A DNA stretch of 64,000 nt from Kutzneria buriramensis (GCF_043575855.1 NZ_CP144375.1:5704001-5768000), one strand, 5' to 3'. Positions 16,147-26,829 are shown, counted from the first letter of the stretch. Program-made: numbers and translations. The notes: a model not told the origin generated them from the sequence alone.

Positions 16147-16167
16147 CTTGAGCGGAACAGACTCAAC
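16147..16167 (+). promoter_or_regulatory. HAIR element (HspR operator) of clpB
   Basis: CTTGAGC, 7 bases, ACTCAAC, with both arms identical to HAIR element 1 of the dnaK operon. It lies 51 bp upstream of the clpB ATG, so both genes should respond together to heat through HspR. Confidence 0.92.
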
Positions 16168-16217
16168 TTTGCTGACGTTGAACCAGGTGTCCAACGAGTC
16201 TCGCCCGAAGGTGGGAG

Positions 16218-18809
<2,592 letters not shown>

Positions 18810-18822
18810 TGGGCGAGGTTTC

Positions 18823-18861
18823 GACCCCGGCCGGCGCCGAAATTCGGCGCCGGCCGGGGTC
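18823..18861. terminator. clpB terminator, 19-bp arms
   Basis: GACCCCGGCCGGCGCCGAA at 18823-18841 is the exact reverse complement of 18843-18861 around one central base. It lies 13 bases after the clpB stop and is the expected strong GC hairpin. Confidence 0.85.
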
Positions 18862-18949
18862 GTGTCCTGGGGTGACCGGAAAGCACATCGTGACCGGTTC
18901 TAGGCAGAACTGACCCACTAGTGATCTTCGTAATCCGCCGAGCGGCCGC

Positions 18950-18955
18950 TACCCT
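18950..18955 (+). promoter_or_regulatory. Putative -10 box of leaderless transcript (anchored protein)
   Basis: TACCCT is followed by 7 bases and GTG 18963, the same spacing as at the dcd and VOC genes. It supports 18963 rather than the GTG at 18921 as the start. Confidence 0.45.
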
Positions 18956-18962
18956 GCCTGTT

Positions 18963-19682
18963 GTGATACCTGCGTGGGTCTGGTTCACGGCGTTCGTCGT
19001 CCTGGCAGTGGCCGGGCTGGCACTGCTGGCGACAGACCGCGCCCAACGCACGGCTCGCAACCGCGAGCGGCGGCGTTGGGCGGGGCTGCGTGGCTGGCAG
19101 TTCGCCGAGACAGACCACGTGCTGCCGACACGCTGGCACCACGGGGCGATCGCCTACTACGGCAGCGGCGTGGCCCGTGACGTCGTCGCCGGGTCCACCT
19201 TCACCGCGGACGGGCGCCGCCAGGTGTACGTGCTCGACCTGGAGAACGGCGGCAAGGTCAACTCGGTGCTGGTCGGCATCCGCTGCCGGCGGACGCACCC
19301 GGTGGTCGTCGAGCTGTGGCTGCCCAGCGTGCCGTTCCAGCGGGAACAGATGCCGGATCTGCTCGGCCCGGTCGGGCAGCGCTACGCCTTCGTGTCCGAC
19401 CTGACCGCCGCCCGCATGCTCATCACGCCCGACCTGGTGGAGGCGGCCGAGGAAATCGGCGGCGACGTCACCGTGGTCTGGCTGGAGGAGGACTGGGTGC
19501 TCGCGGCCGCGCCGCCCGGCGCCAGCCCGGCCCGGCTGGAGCGCCTGCTGCGCGACGTCGGCGAGTTGGCCGACGTGGTCGACCCTTTCGACGCGGACAC
19601 GTCGGCTGACGACTCGTCGTCCGACGACAACCCCGGCGGCGAGGTCTACCGGCCCTCGTTCGGCGGCCGCAATCCGGCCTGA
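18963..19682 (+). CDS. Membrane-anchored protein of unknown function (Rv0383c-like position)
   Basis: The protein has 239 residues from GTG 18963. One N-terminal helix (WVWFTAFVVLAVAGLALLAT) is followed by an Arg-rich stretch (TARNRERRRWAGLRGW), so the N-terminus crosses or anchors in the membrane and the body is cytoplasmic or external depending on orientation. The body is a beta-rich domain without a motif I recognise; the last 40 residues are acidic and Ser/Asp-rich, likely disordered. It sits between clpB and pyrE exactly as Rv0383c does in M. tuberculosis, which is annotated there as secreted or membrane-bound. No function can be given. Confidence 0.65.
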   Translation: MIPAWVWFTAFVVLAVAGLALLATDRAQRTARNRERRRWAGLRGWQFAETDHVLPTRWHHGAIAYYGSGVARDVVAGSTFTADGRRQVYVLDLENGGKVNSVLVGIRCRRTHPVVVELWLPSVPFQREQMPDLLGPVGQRYAFVSDLTAARMLITPDLVEAAEEIGGDVTVVWLEEDWVLAAAPPGASPARLERLLRDVGELADVVDPFDADTSADDSSSDDNPGGEVYRPSFGGRNPA

Positions 19683-19709
19683 GGCATCCGGATCGGCCTG
19701 ACGCGCACG

Positions 19710-19715
19710 TACAGT
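19710..19715 (+). promoter_or_regulatory. Putative -10 box of leaderless transcript (SDR gene)
   Basis: TACAGT is followed by 7 bases and the ATG at 19723. No Shine-Dalgarno-like sequence precedes the start. Confidence 0.45.
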
Positions 19716-19722
19716 TCGCGGC

Positions 19723-20502
19723 ATGGCCACCTGTCTCGTCACCGGATCGACCTCCGGTATCGGCGCCGCCTTCGTGCGCCGCTTCGCCGCCGACGGCGAC
19801 CGCCTCGTGCTCGTCGCCCGCACCGAGTCCCGGCTGGCCGAGCAGGCCGCCGAGCTGAAGCGCCGCTACGGTGTGGAGTCCGAGGTGCTGCCCGCCGACC
19901 TGGCCACCGCCGAGGGCCGCGCGATCGTCGAGGCCCGGCTGCGGGACGCGTTGCGGCCGGTGGACGTCCTGGTCAACAACGCCGGCTTCGGCACGTCCGG
20001 CGAGTTCTGGACCTCCGACGTCGAGGACATGCAGAAGCAGTTGGACGTCAACGTGACGGCCGTGATGCGGTTCACCCACGCCGTCCTGGAGACGATGGTG
20101 CCGCGCCGAGCCGGCGCGATCATCAACGTGTCCAGCGTCGCCGGCTTCATGCCCGGCCGCGGCTCCACGTACTCGGCCAGCAAGGCGTATGTCACCTCGT
20201 TCACCGAGGGGCTGGCCATCGCGCTGACCGGCTCCGGCGTGCGGCTGATCGCGGTCGCCCCCGGCTTCGTGCACACCGAGTTCCACGAGCGCGCCGGCAT
20301 CGACATGAGCAAGACGTCCGAGCTGTGGTGGCTCAACGCCGACCAGGTCGTCGACGAGTGCCTGGCGGATCTGGGGCGGGGCAAGGCGGTCAGCGTGCCG
20401 GGGCTTCAGTACAAGGCCGTCGTCGGGCTGTCCCGCCTGGTGCCGCGCGGATTGGTGAGGAGGATCGCCGGGCGCGTCGCCGCCGGCCGCGGCCGGACAT
20501 GA
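19723..20502 (+). CDS. Short-chain dehydrogenase/reductase (classical SDR)
   Basis: The protein has 259 residues. The nucleotide-binding motif CLVTGSTSGIGAAF is at residues 4-17, NNAG lies near residue 86, the catalytic Ser in INVSSVAGF near residue 139, and YSASK with the catalytic Tyr and Lys near residue 151. The Arg following the second strand (VARTESRL) suggests NADPH. The C-terminal 40 residues are basic and amphipathic (GLSRLVPRGLVRRIAGRV), as in DltE-like members that touch membranes. The substrate is unknown. It lies between the anchored protein and pyrE. Confidence 0.87.
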   Translation: MATCLVTGSTSGIGAAFVRRFAADGDRLVLVARTESRLAEQAAELKRRYGVESEVLPADLATAEGRAIVEARLRDALRPVDVLVNNAGFGTSGEFWTSDVEDMQKQLDVNVTAVMRFTHAVLETMVPRRAGAIINVSSVAGFMPGRGSTYSASKAYVTSFTEGLAIALTGSGVRLIAVAPGFVHTEFHERAGIDMSKTSELWWLNADQVVDECLADLGRGKAVSVPGLQYKAVVGLSRLVPRGLVRRIAGRVAAGRGRT

Positions 20503-20516
20503 GAGGGTGTGGATCC

Positions 20517-21068
20517 GTGCGAGTGGAATCTCCGGCGAAGTCCGAACTGGCCCGTCTTGTCTCCGAGCTTGCCGTCGTGCACGGCCGTGTCACCCTGTCC
20601 TCCGGCAAGGAGGCCGACTACTACGTCGACCTCCGGCGCGCGACGCTGCACCACGCGGCCGCGCCCCTGATCGGCAAGCTGCTGCGGCAGCTCACCGCCG
20701 ACTGGGACTACGTCGCCGCCGGCGGCCTCACGCTCGGCGCCGACCCCGTGGCCTGCGCGATGATGCACGCCGCTGCGGCCGAGGGCGACGTGCTCGACGC
20801 CTTCGTCGTCCGCAAGGAGGCCAAGGCGCACGGCATGCAGCGTCGGATCGAGGGCATCGAGGTCGCCGGGCAGCGGGTGCTCGCCGTCGAGGACACGTCC
20901 ACCACCGGCGGCAGCGTGCTGACCGCCGTGAAGGCGCTGCGCGAGGCCGGCGCGACCGTCGTCGGCGTGGCCACGGTTGTCGACCGCAACACCGGGGTAC
21001 GGGAAGCCATCGAGGAGGCCGGGCTGGACTACCGGTACCTTCTCGATCTCTCGGATCTGGGTCTGTAG
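20517..21068 (+). CDS. pyrE: Orotate phosphoribosyltransferase
   Basis: The protein has 183 residues. It joins orotate to PRPP to make orotidine monophosphate in pyrimidine synthesis. Seen here: LSSGKEADYYVDLRRATLH near the orotate site, the flexible-loop lysines in VVRKEAKAHGMQRRIEG, and the PRPP-binding motif VLAVEDTSTTGGSVLTAV near residues 120-137. GTG 20517 is chosen; GTG 20523 is also possible. It is followed 9 bases later by the LemA-like gene, and the pyrE, LemA-like, SpoU order matches Rv0382c to Rv0380c. Confidence 0.94.
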   Translation: MRVESPAKSELARLVSELAVVHGRVTLSSGKEADYYVDLRRATLHHAAAPLIGKLLRQLTADWDYVAAGGLTLGADPVACAMMHAAAAEGDVLDAFVVRKEAKAHGMQRRIEGIEVAGQRVLAVEDTSTTGGSVLTAVKALREAGATVVGVATVVDRNTGVREAIEEAGLDYRYLLDLSDLGL

Positions 21069-21077
21069 GAGGCGTCC

Positions 21078-21596
21078 TTGGTCGCTGCCCTCTGCGTCGT
21101 GGCGGTGCTGCTGCTGATCGTGCTCGGCGCCGCCCTGAGCCACCGCAGATTCGTCGTGCAGCGGACGGTCGTGCAGCGGTTGTGGCGACAGGTGGACGAC
21201 GAGTTGCAGCGGCGGCACGACCTGATCGGCGGGCTCGTCGCCGTGACGAAGGCCGGTGGCGTCAACGTGAGCACGATCGTGCAGGCGCGGTCGCAGGCGA
21301 TGGCGAGCAGGGGTGCGGGGCCGGTGGCGCAGGGCGTGGCGGAGCAGGTGCTCAACGAGGAGCTGACCGGCTTCCTGGCCGGGGTGCCGGAAGGGCTGCG
21401 GGCGGGTAGGGACTTCGGGCTGTTGTGGGAGCGGATGGGCGAGAGCGAGGAGCGGGTGGCGGCGCAGGCCCGTGCGTACAACGACAGCGTGCACACGCTG
21501 AACAACCGGATCGTCGCCTTCCCCAGCAACATCGTGGCCGGCGCGACCAAGGTGGCCCGCGCGCAGTACTTCCTGCCGGGCGGGCGAACCCGGTGA
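21078..21596 (+). CDS. LemA family membrane protein
   Basis: The protein has 172 residues starting from TTG 21078, which is supported by AGGAGG 5 bases upstream (21067-21072). An N-terminal helix (VAALCVVAVLLLIVLGAAL) anchors the protein. The rest is the LemA helical bundle: VDDELQRRHDLIGGLVAVTK at the start of the domain, then EERVAAQARAYNDSVHTLNN and IVAFPSNIVAG, both typical of the family. LemA proteins are found in most bacteria; their role is not settled. The stop overlaps the methyltransferase start by 4 bases. Confidence 0.8.
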   Translation: MVAALCVVAVLLLIVLGAALSHRRFVVQRTVVQRLWRQVDDELQRRHDLIGGLVAVTKAGGVNVSTIVQARSQAMASRGAGPVAQGVAEQVLNEELTGFLAGVPEGLRAGRDFGLLWERMGESEERVAAQARAYNDSVHTLNNRIVAFPSNIVAGATKVARAQYFLPGGRTR

Positions 21597-22249
21597 CCGA
21601 GGACGACCTGGGCCCGACCGAGTGGGTCGCGGCCGGGTACGAGGTCGGCGTCGGACCGTGGGAAGGGCCGTGGCCCGACGACGACCGGTACGACCCCGAG
21701 CTGCTGGCCGAGGGCGACCGCCGCAACGTGGTGGACCACTACCGGTACTGGCGGCGGGAGGAGATCGTCGCCGACCTCGACCGGCGGCGGCACCCGTTCC
21801 ACGTCGCCATCGAGAACTTCCAGCACGACCACAACATCGGCACCGTCGTGCGCACCGCCAACGCCTTCGCCGCGCGGGCCGTGCACATCGTCGGGCGGCG
21901 TCGGTGGAACCGGCGCGGGGCGATGGTCACCGACCGGTACCAGCACCTGCACCACCACGAGGACGTCGAGTCGCTGGTGGCGTTCGCCCGGTCGGAGCGG
22001 CTGGAGATCGTCGCCGTGGACAACACCCCCGGCTCGGTGCGTATCGAGAACACCGCGCTGCCGCGGGCCTGCGTGTTGCTGTTCGGCCAGGAGGGGCCGG
22101 GCCTTTCCGCCGCCGCGCAGGCGTCCGCGGACGTCGTCGTGTCAATCGCCCAGTTCGGGTCGACCCGATCCATCAACGCGGGGGTCGCCGCGGGCATCGT
22201 GATGCACGCTTGGGTAGCGCAACACGCCGACCTTCATACGTCCTGGTGA
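21593..22249 (+). CDS. SpoU/TrmH family RNA 2'-O-methyltransferase
   Basis: The protein has 218 residues. Enzymes of this knotted SPOUT class methylate ribose 2'-OH in rRNA or tRNA using S-adenosylmethionine. Motif 1 is IENFQHDHNIGTVVRTANAF (catalytic Asn and Arg) near residues 68-87; motif 2 is CVLLFGQEGPGLS near residue 160; motif 3 is IAQFGSTRSINAGVAAGI near residue 185, which forms the knot. GTG 21593 overlaps the LemA gene stop as GTGA. The RNA target cannot be told. Rv0380c is the mycobacterial counterpart by position. Confidence 0.9.
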   Translation: MTEDDLGPTEWVAAGYEVGVGPWEGPWPDDDRYDPELLAEGDRRNVVDHYRYWRREEIVADLDRRRHPFHVAIENFQHDHNIGTVVRTANAFAARAVHIVGRRRWNRRGAMVTDRYQHLHHHEDVESLVAFARSERLEIVAVDNTPGSVRIENTALPRACVLLFGQEGPGLSAAAQASADVVVSIAQFGSTRSINAGVAAGIVMHAWVAQHADLHTSW

Positions 22250-22288
22250 GACCGGTGTCAGCGGAATCGATCAAGCCAGCACGATGGG

Positions 22289-23383
22289 GTGGTGACGGAC
22301 TCCCCGAACGCCCCCGCGCTGTGGGCCGCACGGGCGGCGATGGCCGAACGGGCCGTGCGGACCAGACACCTGCGTCGGCTGTGGGGCATTCCCGGCACCA
22401 CAATCGCCGTCACCGGCTGGCCCGCGTGGGGGCGTCGGCTGCACGTCACCTGGCACTACTGGTGGCAGGCGCACCTGCTCGACTGCCTCGTCGACGCCCA
22501 GCTCCGGTCGCCGTCGCCGGAGCGGCTGCGTGACGTACAGCGGCTGATCGACACCATCCGGCTGCGCAACGGCCGGCGGTGGCTCAACCGGTACTACGAC
22601 GACATCGCGTGGCTCGGCCTCGCGCTCTGGCGCTGCGGCGCGGAGTTCGGCGTGCACCGGCCCGAGGCGCTGGAGGAGATCCGGGGGCGGCTCCGGCAGG
22701 GCTGGACCGACCACGGTGGTGGCGGCATCTGGTGGCGTACCAAGGACAATCTCAAGAACGTGCCCGCCAACGGTCCCGCCGCGATGCTGTTCACCCGGCT
22801 CGGCGACCGCGTCGACCTCCAGCGGGCTATGTCCATTGTGGACTGGATCGACGAGTGGCTCATCGACCCCGCCACGGGGCTGGTCCTCGACGGGCTGCGG
22901 GTCGACCCCGACGGTGAGGTCACCGGTGTCGTGGAGTGGGTCTTCACGTACTGCCAAGGGGTTTACATCGGGGCGTGTCTCCAGCTCTGGCAGGCCACCG
23001 GCCAGCAGCTGTGGGCCGACCTCGCCCGGCGCACCGTGCTCGCCGTCGCCGAGCACATGGTCGGCGAGGGCGGGGTGCTCCCCGGCAACGGCGGCGGTGA
23101 CGGCGGGCTGTTCGCCGGCATCCTCGCCCGCTACCTCGCCCAGGCCGCCATCGTCCTCGGCGACAAGGAGGCGGCCCAGATCGTCTATCTCTCCGCCGAC
23201 TCCGCGTGGCGCAACCGCGACGAGGTCCGCGGCGGGCCGCTGTTCGGTCCCGAATGGGTCATGCCCGCCGCCCGCGGCCGCCGCCGCGCCGAGCGGGACC
23301 TCTCCGTGCAACTCTCCGGCTGGATGCTCTTCGAGGCGGCCGCGGCGTTGGAGCGCAACGACGTCCACCCCAGCCTCGGTTGA
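22289..23383 (+). CDS. Glycoside hydrolase family 76-like protein, cytoplasmic
   Basis: The protein has 364 residues. GH76 enzymes are alpha-1,6-mannanases with an (alpha/alpha)6 barrel and two adjacent catalytic Asp. Seen here: WQAHLLDCLVDAQLR, RYYDDIAWLGLALWRCG with the DD pair near residue 107, GGIWWRTKDN, NVPANGPAAMLFTRLG, and FTYCQGVYIGACLQL in place of the usual TYNQG. There is no signal peptide, so it would act inside the cell, as its positional match Rv0365c probably does. A role in turnover of mannan-like glycans is inference. Start GTG 22289 or the next codon at 22292; CACGAT lies 6 bases before the latter. Confidence 0.8.
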   Translation: MVTDSPNAPALWAARAAMAERAVRTRHLRRLWGIPGTTIAVTGWPAWGRRLHVTWHYWWQAHLLDCLVDAQLRSPSPERLRDVQRLIDTIRLRNGRRWLNRYYDDIAWLGLALWRCGAEFGVHRPEALEEIRGRLRQGWTDHGGGGIWWRTKDNLKNVPANGPAAMLFTRLGDRVDLQRAMSIVDWIDEWLIDPATGLVLDGLRVDPDGEVTGVVEWVFTYCQGVYIGACLQLWQATGQQLWADLARRTVLAVAEHMVGEGGVLPGNGGGDGGLFAGILARYLAQAAIVLGDKEAAQIVYLSADSAWRNRDEVRGGPLFGPEWVMPAARGRRRAERDLSVQLSGWMLFEAAAALERNDVHPSLG

Positions 23384-23410
23384 CCTCCACCAAGGTTGAG
23401 GTTGCATGGT
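23380..23410 (+). promoter_or_regulatory. MerR-type promoter/operator of the NmrA-like gene
   Basis: TTGACC (-35, 23380-23385) and CATGGT (-10, 23405-23410) are separated by 19 bp, the long spacing typical of MerR-activated promoters. The spacer holds an imperfect palindrome ACCTCCACC-AA-GGTTGAGGT at 23383-23402 with one mismatch. No candidate MerR gene lies next to it. Confidence 0.7.
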
Positions 23411-23449
23411 GGTCGGGAGGTGAACCACTGTGCCGGGGAGGAAAGAACA

Positions 23450-24286
23450 GTGATCTTGGTGACCGGGGCCACGGGTCGGGCCGGCGGCAGCGTGCTGAAC
23501 CAGTTGCTGCACAAGGGTGTTGCCGTACGAGCATTGGTGCGGGACCCCGAGCGCACGGCGCTGCCGGAGGGGGTCGAGGTGGTGCGCGGGGACCTGGCCG
23601 ACCCGTCCAGCCTCGGGCCGGCCCTGGCGGACGTCGAGTCGGTGTTCCTGGTCTGGCCCACCATCGCCGCCGACCACGCCGCGCCGGCCGTCGTCACGGA
23701 GATCGCGAAGCGGGCGCGTCGGGTGGTCTACCTGTCCGCCAACGGGGCTTCCGCCGACGCGACCGGCGGCATCCTCGGCTCCCACGCCATGCTGGAGCGG
23801 TTGATCGAGGACGCCGGCGTGGAGTGGACGTTCCTGCGGCCGACCGGCTTCGCGGCCAACACCCTCAACTGGGCGCCGCAGATCCGTGCCGAGGGCGTCG
23901 TGCGCTGGTTCCACGGGGCCGCGCGCCGGGCGTTGATCCACGAGCGTGACATCGCGGCGGTGGGCGTACGGGCGCTGACCGGGGACGCGCTCACCGGGAC
24001 TCGGCCGGTGTTGACCGGGCCGGCGGCGATCAGCCAGGTGGAGCAGGCCCACACGATCGGCGACGCCATCGGCCGGCCTGTGCGCTTCGAGGAGGTCTCC
24101 GACGAGGTGGCTCGGCGGGAGATCTTCGCCGGTCAGCCGGCGGCAGTGGTCGACGGCCTGCTGGCCGCGCACGCCGCCCTGGTCGCCAAGCCCGAGCTGG
24201 TCAACGACACCGTCGAGCAGATCACCGGCACACCGGCTCGCACCTTCGCGGAGTGGGCCGCCGACCACGCGGCGGACTTCCGCTAG
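23450..24286 (+). CDS. NmrA-like NAD(P)-binding oxidoreductase / redox sensor
   Basis: The protein has 278 residues. The Rossmann motif ILVTGATGRAGGSVL starts at residue 2 and VRALVRDPE follows with the Arg that binds NADP. Then come VFLVWP, VYLSANGASAD, the ERLIEDAGVEWTFLRPTGF motif and DIAAVGVRAL, all typical of the NmrA/quinone-reductase-2-like atypical SDR group, which lacks the catalytic Tyr-x-x-x-Lys. Members reduce quinones or sense redox state. GTG 23450 has GGGGAGG upstream. A MerR-type promoter lies ahead, and the stop codon is shared with the convergent LacI gene in one CTAG. Confidence 0.83.
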   Translation: MILVTGATGRAGGSVLNQLLHKGVAVRALVRDPERTALPEGVEVVRGDLADPSSLGPALADVESVFLVWPTIAADHAAPAVVTEIAKRARRVVYLSANGASADATGGILGSHAMLERLIEDAGVEWTFLRPTGFAANTLNWAPQIRAEGVVRWFHGAARRALIHERDIAAVGVRALTGDALTGTRPVLTGPAAISQVEQAHTIGDAIGRPVRFEEVSDEVARREIFAGQPAAVVDGLLAAHAALVAKPELVNDTVEQITGTPARTFAEWAADHAADFR

Positions 24287-25284
24287 GCGCAGCCGCAGGA
24301 CTGGCGGTGCATGAGCTTGGCCTGCAGGCGGACGGTCTGGGGTTCCCGCGACGGGTCCTGGATGCGGGCCAGCAGCATGCGGACGGCGGTGCGGCCGATG
24401 TCGGCGACGGGCTGGGCCATGGTGGTCAGGGGCGGATCGACGAGTTCGGCCCATTCGACGTCGTCGTAGCCGACCACGGCGAGGTCGGTGCCGATCTTGA
24501 TGTGGCGGCGGCGGGCCTCGTGCAGGATGCCGACCATCATGTTGTTGTTGCCGGCGACCACGGCAGTCGGTGGCAGCGGCAGATCGAACAGCCGTGCCAG
24601 GGCCGTCGCGCCGTCCTCCGCCGACGACTCGCCGGAGATGACGAGTTCGGGATCCCACGGCAGGCCGGCGCGGCCGAGCCCGAGCCGGTAACCGAGCACC
24701 CTTTCGGACGACGTCGTGAGCCCGCTGGCCCCGCCGACCATGCCGATGCGGCGGTGCCCGAGCTCGCCGAGGTGCTGCACGAGGGCCGAGGTCGCCTGCA
24801 CGTTCTCCGGGCCGACCTGGTCGACCGGCTGGTTGCCGGGGAGCCGGTCGACGAGCACCGTGGGGATGTTCAGCCGGCGCAGCTCCGGCAGTACCGAACC
24901 CACCGCTCCCGGCGACGGTGTGAGCAGCACGCCGTCCACCCGACGGGCGCGCAGCATGCGGATGGAGTACTCCTCGGTTTCCGCCTCGTCATGCGTGTCG
25001 ACCAGCAGCAGCGTGTATCCGGCCGCGGTCGCCTCGCTCTCGATCGCCTGGATCAGCTCGGCGAAGTACGGGTTGGCCACCAGTGAGATCGCCACACCCA
25101 GCGACCGGGTGCCGCCGGTGACGAGAGACCGGGCGATGACGTCGCCGGTGTAGCCGGTCCTGGCCACGGCATCGAGCACCCGCTCCTTGGTCTCCGCGGC
25201 CACGGCTCTGGTCCCGTTGACGACGTGGGAGACCGTCGTGATCGACACTCCGGCCAGCTGAGCGACGTCCTTCATCGTGACCAT
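24283..25284 (-). CDS. LacI family regulator (divergent from the ABC importer)
   Basis: The protein has 333 residues. The helix-turn-helix MKDVAQLAGVSITTVSHVVN plus hinge helix occupy residues 4-58; the rest is a periplasmic-binding-like sugar sensor ending in the HRQSCGC tail common in actinobacterial LacI proteins. It is separated by 403 bp from the ABC importer it faces. A perfect 26-bp palindrome at 25326-25351, 41 bp before its own start, is the likely operator, giving autoregulation and control of the importer. ATG 25284 has AAGGA upstream; ATG 25275 is an alternative. Confidence 0.9.
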   Translation of the reverse strand: MVTMKDVAQLAGVSITTVSHVVNGTRAVAAETKERVLDAVARTGYTGDVIARSLVTGGTRSLGVAISLVANPYFAELIQAIESEATAAGYTLLLVDTHDEAETEEYSIRMLRARRVDGVLLTPSPGAVGSVLPELRRLNIPTVLVDRLPGNQPVDQVGPENVQATSALVQHLGELGHRRIGMVGGASGLTTSSERVLGYRLGLGRAGLPWDPELVISGESSAEDGATALARLFDLPLPPTAVVAGNNNMMVGILHEARRRHIKIGTDLAVVGYDDVEWAELVDPPLTTMAQPVADIGRTAVRMLLARIQDPSREPQTVRLQAKLMHRQSCGCA

Positions 25285-25325
25285 GGCACATTCCTTGCAA
25301 CGTTATGTGACCGAGACATCAAGCC

Positions 25326-25351
25326 GCCAAGCGTTTGCGCAAACGCTTGGC
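25326..25351. promoter_or_regulatory. Perfect 26-bp palindrome, LacI operator
   Basis: The left arm GCCAAGCGTTTGC is the exact reverse complement of the right arm. The AAGCGTTTGCGCAAACGCTT core with central CG is the classic LacI/PurR-type operator. It lies just upstream of the minus-strand LacI gene at 24283-25284. Confidence 0.88.
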
Positions 25352-25687
25352 TATGGACCCTACCGCAGTCGCCGAGGTCCGGCCGGGCCGGTGATCAACG
25401 GCGTGTCGACGTTGGCCCTCGGCGCCGGGCCGGCGTCGGGATCACGTTGTCTCCAAAGCAGGCGACGGGTGTGCCGGCCACCCGGAAGGGCGGCGTGGGG
25501 CGGTGTCATTCGCACCGACGGGATGGCGGAAATCTGCGAATAATGGTTCAGACCATGGGGAATTTGATGTTGCCGAGTTGCAACGACCGCATTTCTGCGA
25601 CGTGTTGCGGTCGTCACAGGTGACGGTCTATAACCGGGGACAACGTTGTCTCGCAGGTGTCGGGCTGGCTACGGAAGGACTCTTCTC
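25352..25687. promoter_or_regulatory. Upstream region of the ABC importer with a second operator
   Basis: This 336-bp stretch has no convincing coding sequence. It contains a 9-bp inverted repeat ACGACCGCA/TGCGGTCGT at 25583-25591 and 25606-25614, and a perfect palindrome GACAACGTTGTC at 25639-25650, 37 bp before the binding-protein start. The latter has the central CG and ACAACGTTGT core of LacI-type sites but differs from the 26-bp palindrome, so it may serve the second LacI protein at 28673-29707. Confidence 0.6.
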
Positions 25688-26785
25688 ATGCACACACGTG
25701 ACGGTGCGGCGCCCCGCCGGATCGGCCGCCGCCGGGTGGCCCTCGGGCTGGCCGTCCTGGTCTGCTCGGGGGCGCTGGCTGCCTGCGGTTCGGACACTTC
25801 CAGCGGTGCGGTGGGTGTGTCGCTGATTCTGAAGACCCTGTCCAACCCCTACTTCGTGTCGATGGAGAAGGACGCGAAGACCGAGGCGGCGAAGGACAAC
25901 GTGTCACTCACGGTGGCCGCAGGGCAGTCCGACGGTGACACCCAGTCCCAGATCGCCGCGATCGACAACGCCATCTCCCGCGGCGACAAGGGCATCCTGA
26001 TCACTGTCAACGGCAACGCGGTCAACACCGAGCTGCAGAAGGCGCGCAACGCCGGCATCTACGTGATCGCGCTGGACACCGCGCCGACCCCGGCCAGCGT
26101 CGTGGACGTCACCTACGCCACCGACAACGAGCAGGCCGGCAAACTGATCGGCCAGTACGCGGCGGCCAAGCTGAACGGCGGCAAGGCGGTGATCGCCATG
26201 CTCGACCTGTTCAACAACCAGGTCGTGTCGGTGGACACGGCCCGTGACCACGGCTTCCTGGAGGGCATGGGCATCGCCCCGGGCAGCGCCACCGAGAACG
26301 GTCAAGAGGCCAAGTCCGGTCACTACACCGGCGGCACGGGCGGCGACTACACGGTGGCCTGCCACCAACCGACCCAGGGCGCCATCCCGGGCGGCAAGAC
26401 GGCCATGGAGAACTGCCTGTCCGCCAACGGCGACGTCAACGTCGTCTACACGATCAACGAGCCCGCCGCCGAAGGCGCGTTGCAGGCGTTGCAGGCCGCC
26501 GGCAAGACGAACGTGCTGGTGGTGACCATCGACGGCAGCTGCAAGTACCTCAACGGCCTGGTCAAGCAGGGCACCATCGCGGCGGACGCGGTGCAGTACC
26601 CCGGGAAGATGGCGAGCGACGGCGTGCAGGCCATCTCGAAGCTGGCCAGCGGCGGAGCCAAGCCGGGCCTGCCGGCCGGTCAGTCCTTCATCAACACCGG
26701 CACCGCGCTCGCCACCGCCAATCCGCTGCCCGGGGTGACCAGCCAGACGCCGGGGCAGGCTGCCACCGCCTGCTGGGGCAGTTGA
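25688..26785 (+). CDS. Sugar ABC transporter substrate-binding lipoprotein (FrcB-like)
   Basis: The protein has 365 residues. A Sec signal with twin-Arg-like RRIGRRR ends in the lipobox ALAAC, so the mature protein is a lipid-anchored surface receptor. The body is a periplasmic-binding type 1 fold (LacI-like): ISLILKTLSNPYFVSM-type opening, QSQIAAIDNAISRGDKGILI, then VVYTINEPAAEGALQAL. This group binds ribose, fructose or related sugars. The neighbours (permease, single-domain ATPase, fructose-type kinase) resemble the frcBCAK set of Sinorhizobium. ATG 25688 has GGAAGGA upstream. Confidence 0.88.
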   Translation: MHTRDGAAPRRIGRRRVALGLAVLVCSGALAACGSDTSSGAVGVSLILKTLSNPYFVSMEKDAKTEAAKDNVSLTVAAGQSDGDTQSQIAAIDNAISRGDKGILITVNGNAVNTELQKARNAGIYVIALDTAPTPASVVDVTYATDNEQAGKLIGQYAAAKLNGGKAVIAMLDLFNNQVVSVDTARDHGFLEGMGIAPGSATENGQEAKSGHYTGGTGGDYTVACHQPTQGAIPGGKTAMENCLSANGDVNVVYTINEPAAEGALQALQAAGKTNVLVVTIDGSCKYLNGLVKQGTIAADAVQYPGKMASDGVQAISKLASGGAKPGLPAGQSFINTGTALATANPLPGVTSQTPGQAATACWGS

Positions 26786-26829
26786 GCGGCGACCCGCCGA
26801 ACCAGACCGATCGAAGGGAAGGGCTCCGC

